Shown here: positions 32,634-41,442 of the stretch, piece by piece
How the letters are laid out: each line of letters begins with the position of its first letter
Numbering within the stretch: the first letter of the stretch is position 1
Source of the DNA: Kaistella jeonii
GTDB lineage: Bacteria > Bacteroidota > Bacteroidia > Flavobacteriales > Weeksellaceae
Direction: 5' to 3'
Assembly: GCF_000812865.1 (NCBI RefSeq)
Contig: NZ_JSYL01000009.1
Span: 1-64,000, forward strand
Length of the DNA stretch: 64,000 bases
Translations under genes and position numbers: made by a program
The notes under the pieces: generated by a model
The model's database searches: none
Told to the model about the DNA's origin: nothing
Seen by the model: only the letters and a program-made list of their open reading frames with translations

Positions 32634-33464
32634 ATGTCGGAAATATTTATTCTGTTCTTCGGAGCCGTTTCCGCCGGATTACTTGGATCCTTAACCGGAT
32701 TAGGCGGCGGTGTAGTTATCATTCCTTTACTTACTCTTGGCTTTGGTGTACCGATGCATTACGCGATCGGCGCATCATTAATTTCTGTCATCGGAACTTC
32801 TTCCGGTGCTGCTGCAGCTTTTGTAAAAGAAGGTTTTACCAATGTAAGAATAGGAATGTTCTTAGAAATTGCCACCACAACTGGTGCGATTGGCGGCGCT
32901 TTAATCTCGGGTTTGCTGAATGCGAATACGATCGGAATTATTTTTGCGAGTATTTTAATTCTTACCGTAATTCTCAATTTGAGGAAAAAACCGGATCATC
33001 AGGAACCCTTAATCGAAGGAAGTCTGGAACATCGGCTTCAACTTTTTGGAACTTTTCCTGATAAAGGTGTGATCAAAGCTTATTCTGCTCGAAATACCAT
33101 TCCTGGATTTTTTATGATGTCATTTGCCGGCGTAATGTCGGGACTTCTCGGGATTGGTTCAGGAGCGCTAAAAGTTTTAGCCATGGACAATATGATGAAA
33201 CTTCCGTTTAAAGTTTCTACGACGACGAGTAACTTTATGATCGGTGTCACTGCAGTAGCAAGTTCGCTTATCTACTTTCAGCGTGGCGAAATTATTCCTG
33301 TAATTGTAGCGCCAGTTTTGATCGGAGTAGTTTTAGGAAGTTTTATCGGTTCGAAAACATTAATGGTTTCACAGACCAAAAAATTAAAAGTAGTATTCGC
33401 AGTAGTCGTTTCTATTCTGTCGATTTATATGATGTACAACGGTCTTAACCATAATTTTAAATAA
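32634..33464 (+). CDS. TSUP family (TauE/SafE) sulfite/anion exporter
   Basis: 276 residues with seven to eight predicted helices and the duplicated glycine-rich TSUP motif: SAGLLGSLTGLGGGVVIIPLL near the N-terminus and FAGVMSGLLGIGSGALKVL in the second half. Members move sulfite, sulfoacetate or related organosulfur anions. Its stop overlaps the next ATG by one base (TAATG), so translation is coupled with the DUF1634 gene. Confidence 0.87.
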   Translation: MSEIFILFFGAVSAGLLGSLTGLGGGVVIIPLLTLGFGVPMHYAIGASLISVIGTSSGAAAAFVKEGFTNVRIGMFLEIATTTGAIGGALISGLLNANTIGIIFASILILTVILNLRKKPDHQEPLIEGSLEHRLQLFGTFPDKGVIKAYSARNTIPGFFMMSFAGVMSGLLGIGSGALKVLAMDNMMKLPFKVSTTTSNFMIGVTAVASSLIYFQRGEIIPVIVAPVLIGVVLGSFIGSKTLMVSQTKKLKVVFAVVVSILSIYMMYNGLNHNFK

Positions 33465-33841
33465 TGAAAAGACATTTCACAGATTTAGATCTTAACCGTT
33501 CCGTGGGAAATCTTCTGCGTTTGGGAGTTATTTTTTCGGTAATCACGTCATTTATTGGCTTCATTAAATTATTTTTTGAAGGATTTGAAATGCCGAAAGA
33601 TTACGCGTTATTAGAAGTTCCGGTAGGTACGATCTGGCAAAGTTTTTTTGCTTCTTTGAGTAGATTGGAAGGAATGGGGATTATTCAACTTGGTATTTTA
33701 TTGCTTATCCTGACTCCGCTTGTAAGAATTATATTCGCGCTGGTTGGTTATATTAAAGAGAAAGATTATACCTATGTCATCGTTTCTGCAATCGTTCTGG
33801 GAATTATGCTGGTGAGTTTCTTGATGGGTTTTGCTCACTAA
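33464..33841 (+). CDS. DUF1634 membrane protein
   Basis: 125 residues, three predicted helices (LLRLGVIFSVITSFIGFIKLFF; GIIQLGILLLILTPLVRIIFALVGYI; TYVIVSAIVLGIMLVSFLMGF) as in DUF1634. These are commonly encoded directly behind TSUP transporters and are likely accessory subunits (inference from conserved neighbourhood). One-base overlap with the upstream gene. Confidence 0.85.
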   Translation: MKRHFTDLDLNRSVGNLLRLGVIFSVITSFIGFIKLFFEGFEMPKDYALLEVPVGTIWQSFFASLSRLEGMGIIQLGILLLILTPLVRIIFALVGYIKEKDYTYVIVSAIVLGIMLVSFLMGFAH

Positions 33842-33879
33842 ACAATCAGTTTTTTTCGACAAAAATTTATTAGTTTGAT

Positions 33880-34016
33880 TTCGCCATTTCGTGGCTGGAA
33901 TTTTTATTTGAAAATTTAGATTTTTTATATTATTCAAATTTTATATTGCTTTTTACTATTCATATTGTTCATAGGGCTTCACCCTATGCTATTGATGTCG
34001 CCACTTCGTGGCTTTT
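33880..34016. repeat. Small palindromic hairpins in the TSUP / menF intergenic region
   Basis: A strong palindrome CATAGGG(33970-33976)/CCCTATG(33982-33988) with loop CTTCA lies between two related motifs, GCCATTTCGTGGC near 33882 and GCCACTTCGTGGC near 33999, each an imperfect or perfect 5-bp hairpin around TTC. The look is that of dispersed REP-like palindromes. Confidence 0.55.
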
Positions 34017-34045
34017 TGGTGGGAAATCTTAATTGTCATAATTTA

Positions 34046-34071
34046 TTTCTCACCAATTTAATGGTGAGAAA
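34046..34071. terminator. Bidirectional terminator between DUF1634 and menF
   Basis: TTTCTCACCA (34046-34055) pairs with TGGTGAGAAA (34062-34071) around a 6-nt loop, between converging genes. Confidence 0.75.
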
Positions 34072-34119
34072 AATTTAGAAAAAGGATAAGGTTTTAAAAA
34101 TTTGCAGCTTGAAAATTGC

Positions 34120-35091
34120 TTAGGTAAATGCAATATTTTTTAGAATAGCTTCGGCTTTGAGTTCGGTTTCATTCCATTCTTTTTCGACAGAACTATCGGC
34201 AGTTATTCCGCCACCAACGTAGATTAATGCTGCATTTTTGAAAAATTCTGCACAACGTAAATTGACGAAATATTGAATGTAATCTTCGGTTTCAACACGA
34301 ATGTAACCTGCATATAAATTTCGTGAATGCTTTTCAAACTGTCGAATTGCATTTTTGCAAAAATCCTTCGGAATTCCACAAACTGCAGGAGTTGGATGCA
34401 ATTCTGAAATGATCTTTTCTAAATTTTCTGCCTTAATTTTCACCTTGAAATCAGTGCGTAAATGTTTGATATTTCCTGAAATGTGATCGTAAGTTTCAGA
34501 TTGCTCAATTTCTTCGGAAAATTCTTTTAAAACATCGTGAATAAAATCGGTAACCGGTTGCTGCTCCTCAATTTCTTTGGAAGTCCAATCTTCATTCACA
34601 GGAATTGTTCCTGCCAAACTCATGGTTTCAAACTGAGAAGTTTTCTTATTAAATTTCCCCAAAACTTCGGAAAAAGCACCTAACCAACATTTGCCGTCTT
34701 TAATAAAAAAATAGACAAAAGCATTTGGATAAGCTTCGCAAAGATTCAGAAATGTTTCGGATAAATTAATTTTTGAACCATTAAAATTGAGTAGTTTTCT
34801 TCTGGAAATTACCAGCTTTGAAAGGTCATTTATTTTAATGAAATCAATAACTTCTACCAGTTTTTCCTGATATTTAGGTTGCTTTTCCTCCCAAAATTCC
34901 ATGAGATTGGAGGACAATAAATCGCTATTATAATGCTGCTTCGCAAAATCTTCGATAGTTATTTCTTCGATATCTCCTTCAAAATCGATTACTTCAGATT
35001 GATCGAAAGAAAAAAAAGACACAGGATTTTTATCTGAATTTTCATCAGTTGTGTATATCTTTTCGGAAAAGGGAAATCTGAAATAGAGCAT
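34120..35091 (-). CDS. menF: Isochorismate synthase (chorismate-binding enzyme)
   Basis: 323 residues, shorter than full MenF but with the complete chorismate-binding core: KLVISRRKLL, TMSLAGTIPVNEDW, HLRTDFKVKI, LHPTPAVCGIPKDF and the end YVGGGITADSSVEKEWNETELKAEAIL. It isomerises chorismate to isochorismate, first step towards menaquinone (Bacteroidetes respire with menaquinone). Directly behind a MenI-like thioesterase, which favours the menaquinone role over a siderophore role. Confidence 0.87.
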   Translation of the reverse strand: MLYFRFPFSEKIYTTDENSDKNPVSFFSFDQSEVIDFEGDIEEITIEDFAKQHYNSDLLSSNLMEFWEEKQPKYQEKLVEVIDFIKINDLSKLVISRRKLLNFNGSKINLSETFLNLCEAYPNAFVYFFIKDGKCWLGAFSEVLGKFNKKTSQFETMSLAGTIPVNEDWTSKEIEEQQPVTDFIHDVLKEFSEEIEQSETYDHISGNIKHLRTDFKVKIKAENLEKIISELHPTPAVCGIPKDFCKNAIRQFEKHSRNLYAGYIRVETEDYIQYFVNLRCAEFFKNAALIYVGGGITADSSVEKEWNETELKAEAILKNIAFT

Positions 35092-35138
35092 ATCGAATTA
35101 TTTATATTCCAAAAAAAAGATTTAAAGTAATTCTAATA

Positions 35139-35555
35139 TTATCGGGGAATGATATTGTTGGTCATTGTCGTATGATTGATCAACTCTCCTTTTTCGTCGC
35201 GAATTTCGATTTCGGAAACATGCATCGTCCTGCCTTTCCTGATGAATCTTGCAGTTCCTGTAACGATTCCATTTTTTTTACTTCGCAAATGATTAGAATT
35301 AATATTGGTTCCGACAGGTGCAAATTTTTCGGTATCGACATGCAAAACGGATAAGCTTGAGCCTAAAGTTTCAGCCAGAACACAACTTGCTCCACCGTGC
35401 AGAATTCCGTACGGTTGATGAACTTTCGGAGTTACAGGCATTGTTGCAGTCAAGGTATCTTTGGTGACATCGGTAAAAATAATATCTAGTGTTTTACCCA
35501 AAGTTTCTTCGCCCCAATTATTGAGTTTCTCTAAAATCTGTTCTTTATTTTCCAT
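35139..35555 (-). CDS. menI: Hotdog thioesterase, probable DHNA-CoA thioesterase
   Basis: 138 residues, PaaI/MenI-type hotdog fold: HQPYGILHGGASCVLAETLGS with the catalytic acid in the LAE of the long helix, PVGTNINSNHLRSKKNG and GRTMHVSEIEI. MenI hydrolyses 1,4-dihydroxy-2-naphthoyl-CoA in menaquinone synthesis. It sits 47 bp before menF and 30 bp behind the acyltransferase gene; that gap is filled by hexamer repeats. A general acyl-CoA thioesterase is the alternative. Confidence 0.8.
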   Translation of the reverse strand: MENKEQILEKLNNWGEETLGKTLDIIFTDVTKDTLTATMPVTPKVHQPYGILHGGASCVLAETLGSSLSVLHVDTEKFAPVGTNINSNHLRSKKNGIVTGTARFIRKGRTMHVSEIEIRDEKGELINHTTMTNNIIPR

Positions 35556-35561
35556 TATAAT

Positions 35562-35585
35562 TTGAGGTTGAGGTTGAGGTTGAGA
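35562..35585. repeat. Four tandem hexamers TTGAGG between plsC-like stop and menI start
   Basis: Three perfect TTGAGG units and a fourth TTGAGA fill all 24 bp from the plsC-like stop codon to 6 bp before the menI ATG. On the coding strand they read CTCAAC-type repeats. Slippage here would change the plsC-menI spacing by steps of 6. Confidence 0.8.
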
Positions 35586-36152
35586 TTAGAAAATTTTTGG
35601 ATTCCAGTTTTCGGGAACTTTTGGTGTTCTTTTTTTGTAATATTCTTCCATTTCGCCCATTATATCTTCATAAGTTCGGGTTTCCAAATCGTGTACCGAA
35701 ATCATCTTTCCCAGATAAATCGCTTTGTCCTTGAAATCTCCCGACGCAATAACAAGGGGAACTTTCGCGGCTAAAGCCATATGATAAAAACCTTTTCGCC
35801 ATTTTGGCACCCAACTTCTGGTTCCTTCCGGCGTGATGACTAAACTGAAATCTTCTTTCGCAAATTTATCGGCAACAAATTTTATCAAATTATTTTTTTG
35901 GGCCCGGTCAATTCCTACTCCACCCATTGCTTTTACTAAAAATCCGTACCAGGCTTTCGTATGAGCATCTTTGATGATTACTTTCAGCGGTTTTCCCAAA
36001 GACCAGTACGCAAGATTTCCCAACATGTATTCTTCATTGGCTGTATGTGGCGCTACAACTAAGATACAGCGATCCAAATTATTAACATCTCCTTCCAGAA
36101 CGACTTTCCAACCGATTATTTTGAGGATTAATTTTGCGAGAAATTTTTTCAT
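35586..36152 (-). CDS. Lysophospholipid acyltransferase family protein (PlsC-like)
   Basis: 188 residues. It has the acyltransferase block with an altered HX4D motif (VAPHTANEEYML; Glu where Asp is usual), then GGVGIDRAQKNN, the glycerophosphate-binding ITPEGTRSWVPKWRKGFY and VPLVIASGDFKDK. This small-branch PlsC-like family acylates lysophospholipids or related lipids at the inner membrane. First gene of a probable plsC-menI-menF transcript. Confidence 0.78.
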   Translation of the reverse strand: MKKFLAKLILKIIGWKVVLEGDVNNLDRCILVVAPHTANEEYMLGNLAYWSLGKPLKVIIKDAHTKAWYGFLVKAMGGVGIDRAQKNNLIKFVADKFAKEDFSLVITPEGTRSWVPKWRKGFYHMALAAKVPLVIASGDFKDKAIYLGKMISVHDLETRTYEDIMGEMEEYYKKRTPKVPENWNPKIF

Positions 36153-36190
36153 TTTTAAGAGTATAAGGATTGAATAGCAATAAGTTAAAA

Positions 36191-36226
36191 CAAAAAAGTA
36201 TAACCAAAAGACTTGGTTATACTTTT
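36191..36226. terminator. Strong terminator behind the 20-residue peptide frame
   Basis: AAAAGTATAACCAA (36194-36207) pairs perfectly with TTGGTTATACTTTT (36213-36226), five-base loop. On the minus strand it ends in a run of T, 25 nt behind the stop of the small frame at 36251. No longer gene on either strand needs it: the plsC-like gene starts at 36152 and points away. Confidence 0.85.
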
Positions 36227-36250
36227 ACAAATATATTGAAATTATTCTGT

Positions 36251-36313
36251 CTAAATTAAACTGCTGATGAAATCCATGATTTTCATTGCGATTTCGAATA
36301 CGAACTGTACCAT
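36251..36313 (-). CDS. Candidate 20-residue amphipathic peptide
   Basis: ATG frame of 20 codons starting MVQFVFEIAM and ending DFISSLI-stop. Polar or charged residues fall at 3, 7, 11, 14 and 17-18 (Q, E, K, D, S, S) and all other positions are hydrophobic, which is an almost ideal amphipathic helix, reminiscent of phenol-soluble modulins or small membrane-active peptides. A strong minus-strand terminator follows 25 nt after the stop and nothing else explains it. A weak -7-like TAATTTCG lies on the minus strand near 36370. No family recognised; too short for normal gene calling. Confidence 0.5.
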   Translation of the reverse strand: MVQFVFEIAMKIMDFISSLI

Positions 36314-36506
36314 GATTTTGTATTTTAATTGTTAACTGATTTACTTCTCTATTTAACTGTACGAAATTACTCTAATTATAATGTAAAATACCTTCGTAAA
36401 TGTTAAATTTTCTTTAAATTTTTGCCATCATGAACAAGCGAAAAGCGAATTATTATTAAACTTATTTTATAAGATCACAATTTCGCTTTTGCTCATCCAC
36501 TCTCAT

Positions 36507-38228
36507 TTACTTAGTCTTAATGGAAATTTCTTTTTTACCATTTTTGATTGAAATATCTACATCTTTTATATTTCGCAAATTATTTTTCATCGAATCCATG
36601 ATTTGATCTGCGGCTTCTTTCGGCATTTTCTTTCCGTTAATGATCACGCTGTCTTTATCATTTTCATTATACTGAATCGTAGATCCGTTGATCTTGATTT
36701 TGTTTTTACTGATCTCGATTCCATTGGAGTTGTCATTTTCATCGCTATTATCATTTGAAACGCTACCATTTCCATTTAAATCACCTTCTAACTGGAGCAC
36801 ATTATCTCTTACTTTGAAGACTTGCATTTTCTGAGGAACTACCAGCTCATAATTTACATTATAATCTCTAAATCTGTGTTGATAAGGATATTTCATGTAA
36901 TTCGGTAATAAGATCTTATTTCCCTCAATTTCTACGTCAACATTCATTTGCATCGGAAGATTGTACCCTTTTCCTTCTTTTTTAATGATTAAATATGGCT
37001 TTGTAATATTAGATTTTCTCGTTACATCTATGGTAGGATAATCTTCTTCATAAACCATTTTTCGATCAGAATAAATATCATCGTCATACGCTATAAAACT
37101 CTGTGGAATGGTAACCTGCTTCATGTCAACATATAAACTGTCGGATATGGTGTTGATATCAACGTTTTCAGTGTCTTCTTTATGACCTTTCAAAAAGGCT
37201 TCTTTTTTTGCCATACTGACTCCGAAGTACGCTCCAAGTCCCATTAAAATTATAAATAAAGCACCGATCACCCAACCAATATTTCTCAATTTAGTCTTTG
37301 GGGAAAATATTTTAATACTTAATAAACTGAAGAGAATGGCAGGAATTAAAGAGCCGATGATGATGATCGCGGACAAAACGTTGTATAACCCATCATCATT
37401 AAAATAGAATTTCATTTCGTTCGCACCAGGAAAATTAGAATCTATACCGAACATTCCGAAGAGTACAAATACGCCAATAATACTGCTTACCGCCATTAAG
37501 GCTAAAATCGCACCGACGAAATATTTTATAACATTCCAGAGACCGCTTCCTGCATTGTTGATGTAAGGTTTATTTTCGGTGTAAATTTCTCCAACTCTTT
37601 GCGTAGATTCGTTCGCAAACTGCACCAATTTGTTCGATTCACTTTTAAGATTATCGAAGTTCATCGGTTTTCCCTTCATTTTTAAAAAATCGGTCGCAGT
37701 TTCTGCGTTTGGTAAAACGATCCAAAGAATTACGTAAATTAAAATGATCAAAGTAGTAGAGATCGCAGCGGTAAATATTCCTAAAATTGCGATTCCTAAC
37801 CAGATTGCACGCATTGCGCTCACATCCATTCCAACATAATGTGCTAAACCTGCACAAACTCCGGCGATTTTTTGTTTTTCCGGATCACGGAAGAGTTGTT
37901 TTGAACCGCTGTAATTTGCAGAAGTACGCTGCTCATTTCGGGCTGTTTTTTCAGAAAAGTAAGCCTCTTCCTGCTCTTCGATCTGTTCTGGTCTTCCGAT
38001 CTGGGAAATAACTCTTTCCACATCGATATCATTGATCACTTCGCGTTTTCCAAGAGAATCTTTGAAAATTTCAACCATTCTGATTTCAATATCATGCATT
38101 ACTTCTTCTGCTTCATTGGCATCTAAAGAATTTCTGAGCGCTGCAAGATAATCACTGAGTTTAATATATGCGTGTTCCTCGATTGTGAAAGAGAAACCGG
38201 CGAGTCCTATTGAGAGTGTCTTGTTCAT
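36507..38228 (-). CDS. PspC-domain membrane protein
   Basis: 573 residues. An N-terminal DUF-like region (about 1-95: MNKTLSIGLAGFSFTIEEHAY, with a bacteroidete-specific helix block) is followed by a PspC domain (about 105-175: KQLFRDPEKQKIAGVCAGLAHYVGMDVSAMRAIWL plus a helix pair), further membrane helices (about 232-340) and a C-terminal soluble part that probably folds as beta strands in the envelope. PspC-type proteins sense envelope stress. Encoded 4 bp behind a PadR regulator, an arrangement typical for this family in Bacteroidetes. Confidence 0.85.
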   Translation of the reverse strand: MNKTLSIGLAGFSFTIEEHAYIKLSDYLAALRNSLDANEAEEVMHDIEIRMVEIFKDSLGKREVINDIDVERVISQIGRPEQIEEQEEAYFSEKTARNEQRTSANYSGSKQLFRDPEKQKIAGVCAGLAHYVGMDVSAMRAIWLGIAILGIFTAAISTTLIILIYVILWIVLPNAETATDFLKMKGKPMNFDNLKSESNKLVQFANESTQRVGEIYTENKPYINNAGSGLWNVIKYFVGAILALMAVSSIIGVFVLFGMFGIDSNFPGANEMKFYFNDDGLYNVLSAIIIIGSLIPAILFSLLSIKIFSPKTKLRNIGWVIGALFIILMGLGAYFGVSMAKKEAFLKGHKEDTENVDINTISDSLYVDMKQVTIPQSFIAYDDDIYSDRKMVYEEDYPTIDVTRKSNITKPYLIIKKEGKGYNLPMQMNVDVEIEGNKILLPNYMKYPYQHRFRDYNVNYELVVPQKMQVFKVRDNVLQLEGDLNGNGSVSNDNSDENDNSNGIEISKNKIKINGSTIQYNENDKDSVIINGKKMPKEAADQIMDSMKNNLRNIKDVDISIKNGKKEISIKTK

Positions 38229-38232
38229 GGTA

Positions 38233-38604
38233 TTAAGAATTTGGTTGGAACGCGCTTTCAGGTGCGCCCGTCGGATTAGTGTTTTTAGTTATTTGGTTTA
38301 CTGAGTCTGTCAGTTCGTTCCAGGTATTTCGAAGTTCAGCGAGAAATAACTTGCCTTTTTCCGTCATCTGGTAATATTTTCTGGGCGGTCCTCCTGTAGA
38401 TTCTTCCCATCGGTAAGAGAGGAACTCGCCGTTTTTTAATCTTGTGAGGAGAGGATACAGCGTTCCTTCCACCACATCTAGTTTTCCTGTTTTAAGTTCA
38501 TCGATCAGATCGGAAACATACATTTCTCTCTGGTCAATTAAACTCAAAATACAGAATTCCAGAATTCCTTTTCGCATCTGCGCTTTGGTGTTTTCTGTGT
38601 TCAT
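38233..38604 (-). CDS. PadR family transcriptional regulator
   Basis: 123 residues. Winged helix with the PadR pattern (GILEFCILSLIDQREMYVSDLIDELKT; VVEGTLYPLLTRLKNGEFLSYRWEESTGGPPRKYYQMTEKG). First gene of the PadR-PspC operon (4-bp gap), which it probably autoregulates. A full -33/-7 promoter lies upstream. Confidence 0.93.
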   Translation of the reverse strand: MNTENTKAQMRKGILEFCILSLIDQREMYVSDLIDELKTGKLDVVEGTLYPLLTRLKNGEFLSYRWEESTGGPPRKYYQMTEKGKLFLAELRNTWNELTDSVNQITKNTNPTGAPESAFQPNS

Positions 38605-38697
38605 TATTTTTGGGTTATTAATTAGTTTAATGATTAAAGTAAGTTTTTTGAGAAATTAATAATCATCGATTCATTACTCTTTCTCAATCTTACTATG

Positions 38698-38729
38698 CAA
38701 AGATATAAAATTAATTTAGTATTATGCAA
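38698..38729 (-). promoter_or_regulatory. Promoter of the padR-pspC operon
   Basis: Minus-strand -7 box TATCTTTG (38698-38705) and -33 TTG (38727-38729) with 21-nt spacing. The leader to the ATG at 38604 is about 90 nt and may hold regulatory sites. Confidence 0.6.
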
Positions 38730-38847
38730 TACAAAGTAGTAATATTTTTATATTTTTTTAAAATAAATTCCTAGTTATTAAGATCATGGTCAGGAAAACC
38801 CAGTGAAAATAAGCATTTCAGAAATTTCATAAGTGCCAGTTTTAGAT

Positions 38848-38880
38848 AAAAAAAAATCCGCCTCATTGCTGAGGCGGATC
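38848..38880 (-). terminator. Terminator of the GEVED protein gene
   Basis: ATCCGCCTCA (38856-38865) pairs with TGAGGCGGAT (38870-38879), loop of four; on the minus strand it is followed by a long T run. Confidence 0.92.
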
Positions 38881-38908
38881 CTTATTTAAAAGAAATATTC
38901 AGAAAATA

Positions 38909-41275
38909 TTACTTTTTGATTGCTTTGATCGATTTAATTGTTCCGTCTTCCATATGAAGATTAACAATGTATAAACCAGTTTTCAAATCAGAAACCTGAA
39001 GTTCAGTACTTGGTTTCATCGTTTTAACTTGTCTTCCGGAAACATCACTGATTGTAATGGATTTAACTCCTTTCACATCAGAAATATTCAATACATCTTT
39101 GAATGGATTCGGATAAACAGAAACTTTGTTTTTATCTACGTTTACAGTTGCTGTAGTAACGTCTTTTACGAAAAGCGTGTAATCTTCTACTTGTCCGTAA
39201 GACGAACCTACAGTAGAACAACCATTTGCAAAATTCGTCAAGTTAGGATCTGTAGATGGACCAGTTGACGCGTAAAATGCAGATTTAACTCGCATTCTTG
39301 TATTTCCTAATTTCGCAGTTGAAGGTACAGAAATAGTTCCTGTTGCTGGCGTTCCAGTAACACCATTGGAGCCTTGTATTTTAACGAATGTTGGTACAGT
39401 TGTGAAGTATTTTTCACCTGCATCATCAAAATCACCATCTTGATTCCAGTCAATAAATACTGCAAAGAAATGGTAAAACGATGCTCCATCTGTATTAGCA
39501 TTCAATGAAATTGGATAGTCTGTTCCAGTTAGAACCGTTCCTACAATACTTGTAAAATCTTCGTAGCCCGGAGTTCCTCCAACTACTGCAGATGTGGTAT
39601 TGTTAATATTAGCTATTGTAACATTTGTCGTAGGTTCTACACTACCCGGAGCAAAACCAGGCGCAGGAAGACAGTAAAGAACTGCTGCTGCCGTGAATGA
39701 AATTCCTGTACAACCCGTTGCGTCACCAATCACGTTGTATGGTACAACTTTCGCGTAATACGTTACTCCTGAAGTTAAAGCAGCTTGATAAGAAGTTGTA
39801 GTAACGACAACTCCATTTGCAACATCTGTTCCTCCTAAAGTAGTTCCAATATATAATTTATATCCAGAAGCTTCTGCTACAGCTCCCCAAGTTATAAGTC
39901 CATTCGCTGGGAATGTTGTAGAACCATCTACTGGTGCTGAAATTGTAGCACATAAAGGTGCATCTGTAAGAAGGGTTACTGAAAGTGTATAGTCTTCAGT
40001 TTGTCCGTTAGTCATATTTGCACAAGCATCGGATAATGCAGGCTGTAAAGTTGTTGTACTTCCGTTAAAGTTGTACTTAACTCTCATTCTTTTCATTCCA
40101 ACAGTAGTTCCAACTGGAACTGCAAGTGATCCTGATAAATTGATTGGAGTTCCTGTTCCAGTTACCAATGGTAGATCCTGGAAATATTTTTCATTAGCAT
40201 CATTAAAATCTCCATCTTCATTCCAGTCAACAAATACGGTCATACCGAAAACGTTTGCACCTAATCCTGTTGCAATTGCAGTTAGAGGATAAGTACTACC
40301 TGACTTCACATTAAATACGGTAGTAGTGAAATCTTCATAAGCAGGTGCTCCTGTAGCAGCAGATGAAGTTTTAGTTGCACCATTCAAACTAACTGAAGAT
40401 AGCGGATACACCGTTGAGGTAGCTGTAATTCCACCACAATAAGCGATATTGGCATCAGATGTAAATGTGATTCCAGTACATCCTGTAGCATCACCATTTA
40501 GGTTAGATGGTACTACTTTTGCGTAGTACATTGTTGATTTTGCTAATGTGAAATTAAGACTTGTTCCAGCAACAGTTCCAGTATATAATTCTGATCCACC
40601 TGGAGTAGTACCAACAGTAACTTTATAATTAACTGCTGTAGGTACTGCGCTCCATTTCATACTAGCTGTACCAGCGGATATTGTAGATCCATCTGCAGGA
40701 CTTGTAATAGTAGTACATGCAGGTGCAGCAATTACAGTATTATCTTGATTAACAATAATGTCATCAAGATAAATACCTGCATTAGCAGTTCCTGATCTGG
40801 TAAACCACGCTCCAACTCCAACAATATCACCTGGTTGAAATGTTCCAGAAGGAAGCGTTGCTGTAAGCGTGCTACATGTTGTAAGTGCACCTGTAGCTAA
40901 AGTAACCACAGTACCAACATAATTAATAGACCATAAAGCAGTTACTGAATCATACACGAAATAAGCTAACTGAATTGTTCCTGTAACTCCAGCTGCTTTT
41001 TTGTAACTTACACTAAAATCAACTTTTTGTCCATTATTAGTTTGACCAAGAGTACTTAGATCAATCATATAACCACTTTGTGTAATACTAGCAGTGGGTA
41101 GGATTCTTCCTCCAAAAGCACCGTTACATGCAGCTCCTGCGAATTGTGATCCACCACCAAATTGTTTGTAGGTTGTCACATTGTAACCTGGATTTTCAAA
41201 ATCACCCGTATAACTATACTGGGCGCTCGAAGTAATACCTAGTGCTAAGAAGCACGATAGTAAAAATTTCTTCAT
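38909..41275 (-). CDS. T9SS-secreted protein with two GEVED domains and fibronectin-like modules
   Basis: 788 residues. Signal peptide (MKKFLLSCFLALGITSSAQ), an N-terminal jelly-roll-like region, an Fn3-like module (about 188-275), a GEVED domain (VFVDWNEDGDFNDANEKYF ... QTEDYTLSV), a second Fn3-like module (about 445-530), a second GEVED domain (VFIDWNQDGDFDDAGEKYF ... QVEDYTLFV) and a type A sorting domain (about 715-788, VSVYPNPFKDVLNIS to KSIKAIKK). It is exported by the T9SS and anchored or released at the surface; GEVED domains are common in such adhesin- or enzyme-like proteins, function unknown. Confidence 0.87.
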   Translation of the reverse strand: MKKFLLSCFLALGITSSAQYSYTGDFENPGYNVTTYKQFGGGSQFAGAACNGAFGGRILPTASITQSGYMIDLSTLGQTNNGQKVDFSVSYKKAAGVTGTIQLAYFVYDSVTALWSINYVGTVVTLATGALTTCSTLTATLPSGTFQPGDIVGVGAWFTRSGTANAGIYLDDIIVNQDNTVIAAPACTTITSPADGSTISAGTASMKWSAVPTAVNYKVTVGTTPGGSELYTGTVAGTSLNFTLAKSTMYYAKVVPSNLNGDATGCTGITFTSDANIAYCGGITATSTVYPLSSVSLNGATKTSSAATGAPAYEDFTTTVFNVKSGSTYPLTAIATGLGANVFGMTVFVDWNEDGDFNDANEKYFQDLPLVTGTGTPINLSGSLAVPVGTTVGMKRMRVKYNFNGSTTTLQPALSDACANMTNGQTEDYTLSVTLLTDAPLCATISAPVDGSTTFPANGLITWGAVAEASGYKLYIGTTLGGTDVANGVVVTTTSYQAALTSGVTYYAKVVPYNVIGDATGCTGISFTAAAVLYCLPAPGFAPGSVEPTTNVTIANINNTTSAVVGGTPGYEDFTSIVGTVLTGTDYPISLNANTDGASFYHFFAVFIDWNQDGDFDDAGEKYFTTVPTFVKIQGSNGVTGTPATGTISVPSTAKLGNTRMRVKSAFYASTGPSTDPNLTNFANGCSTVGSSYGQVEDYTLFVKDVTTATVNVDKNKVSVYPNPFKDVLNISDVKGVKSITISDVSGRQVKTMKPSTELQVSDLKTGLYIVNLHMEDGTIKSIKAIKK

Positions 41276-41301
41276 AATAATTATTATTTTGTTAAACTTT
41301 C

Positions 41302-41309
41302 CAAAACTA
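41302..41309 (-). promoter_or_regulatory. -7 box of the GEVED gene
   Basis: Minus-strand TAGTTTTG fits TAnnTTTG, 26 nt before the ATG. Confidence 0.45.
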
Positions 41310-41442
41310 ATGAATTATTATTACATAATCGAGAAAATAATTTAAAAAGAGTCAATAACATTCAAAAAAGATTGCAAAGTATTGAAACTTAGCTTAAGAT
41401 TTATTAATACAAACTCTTTTGAAATTACCTCCTTTAAATCTT

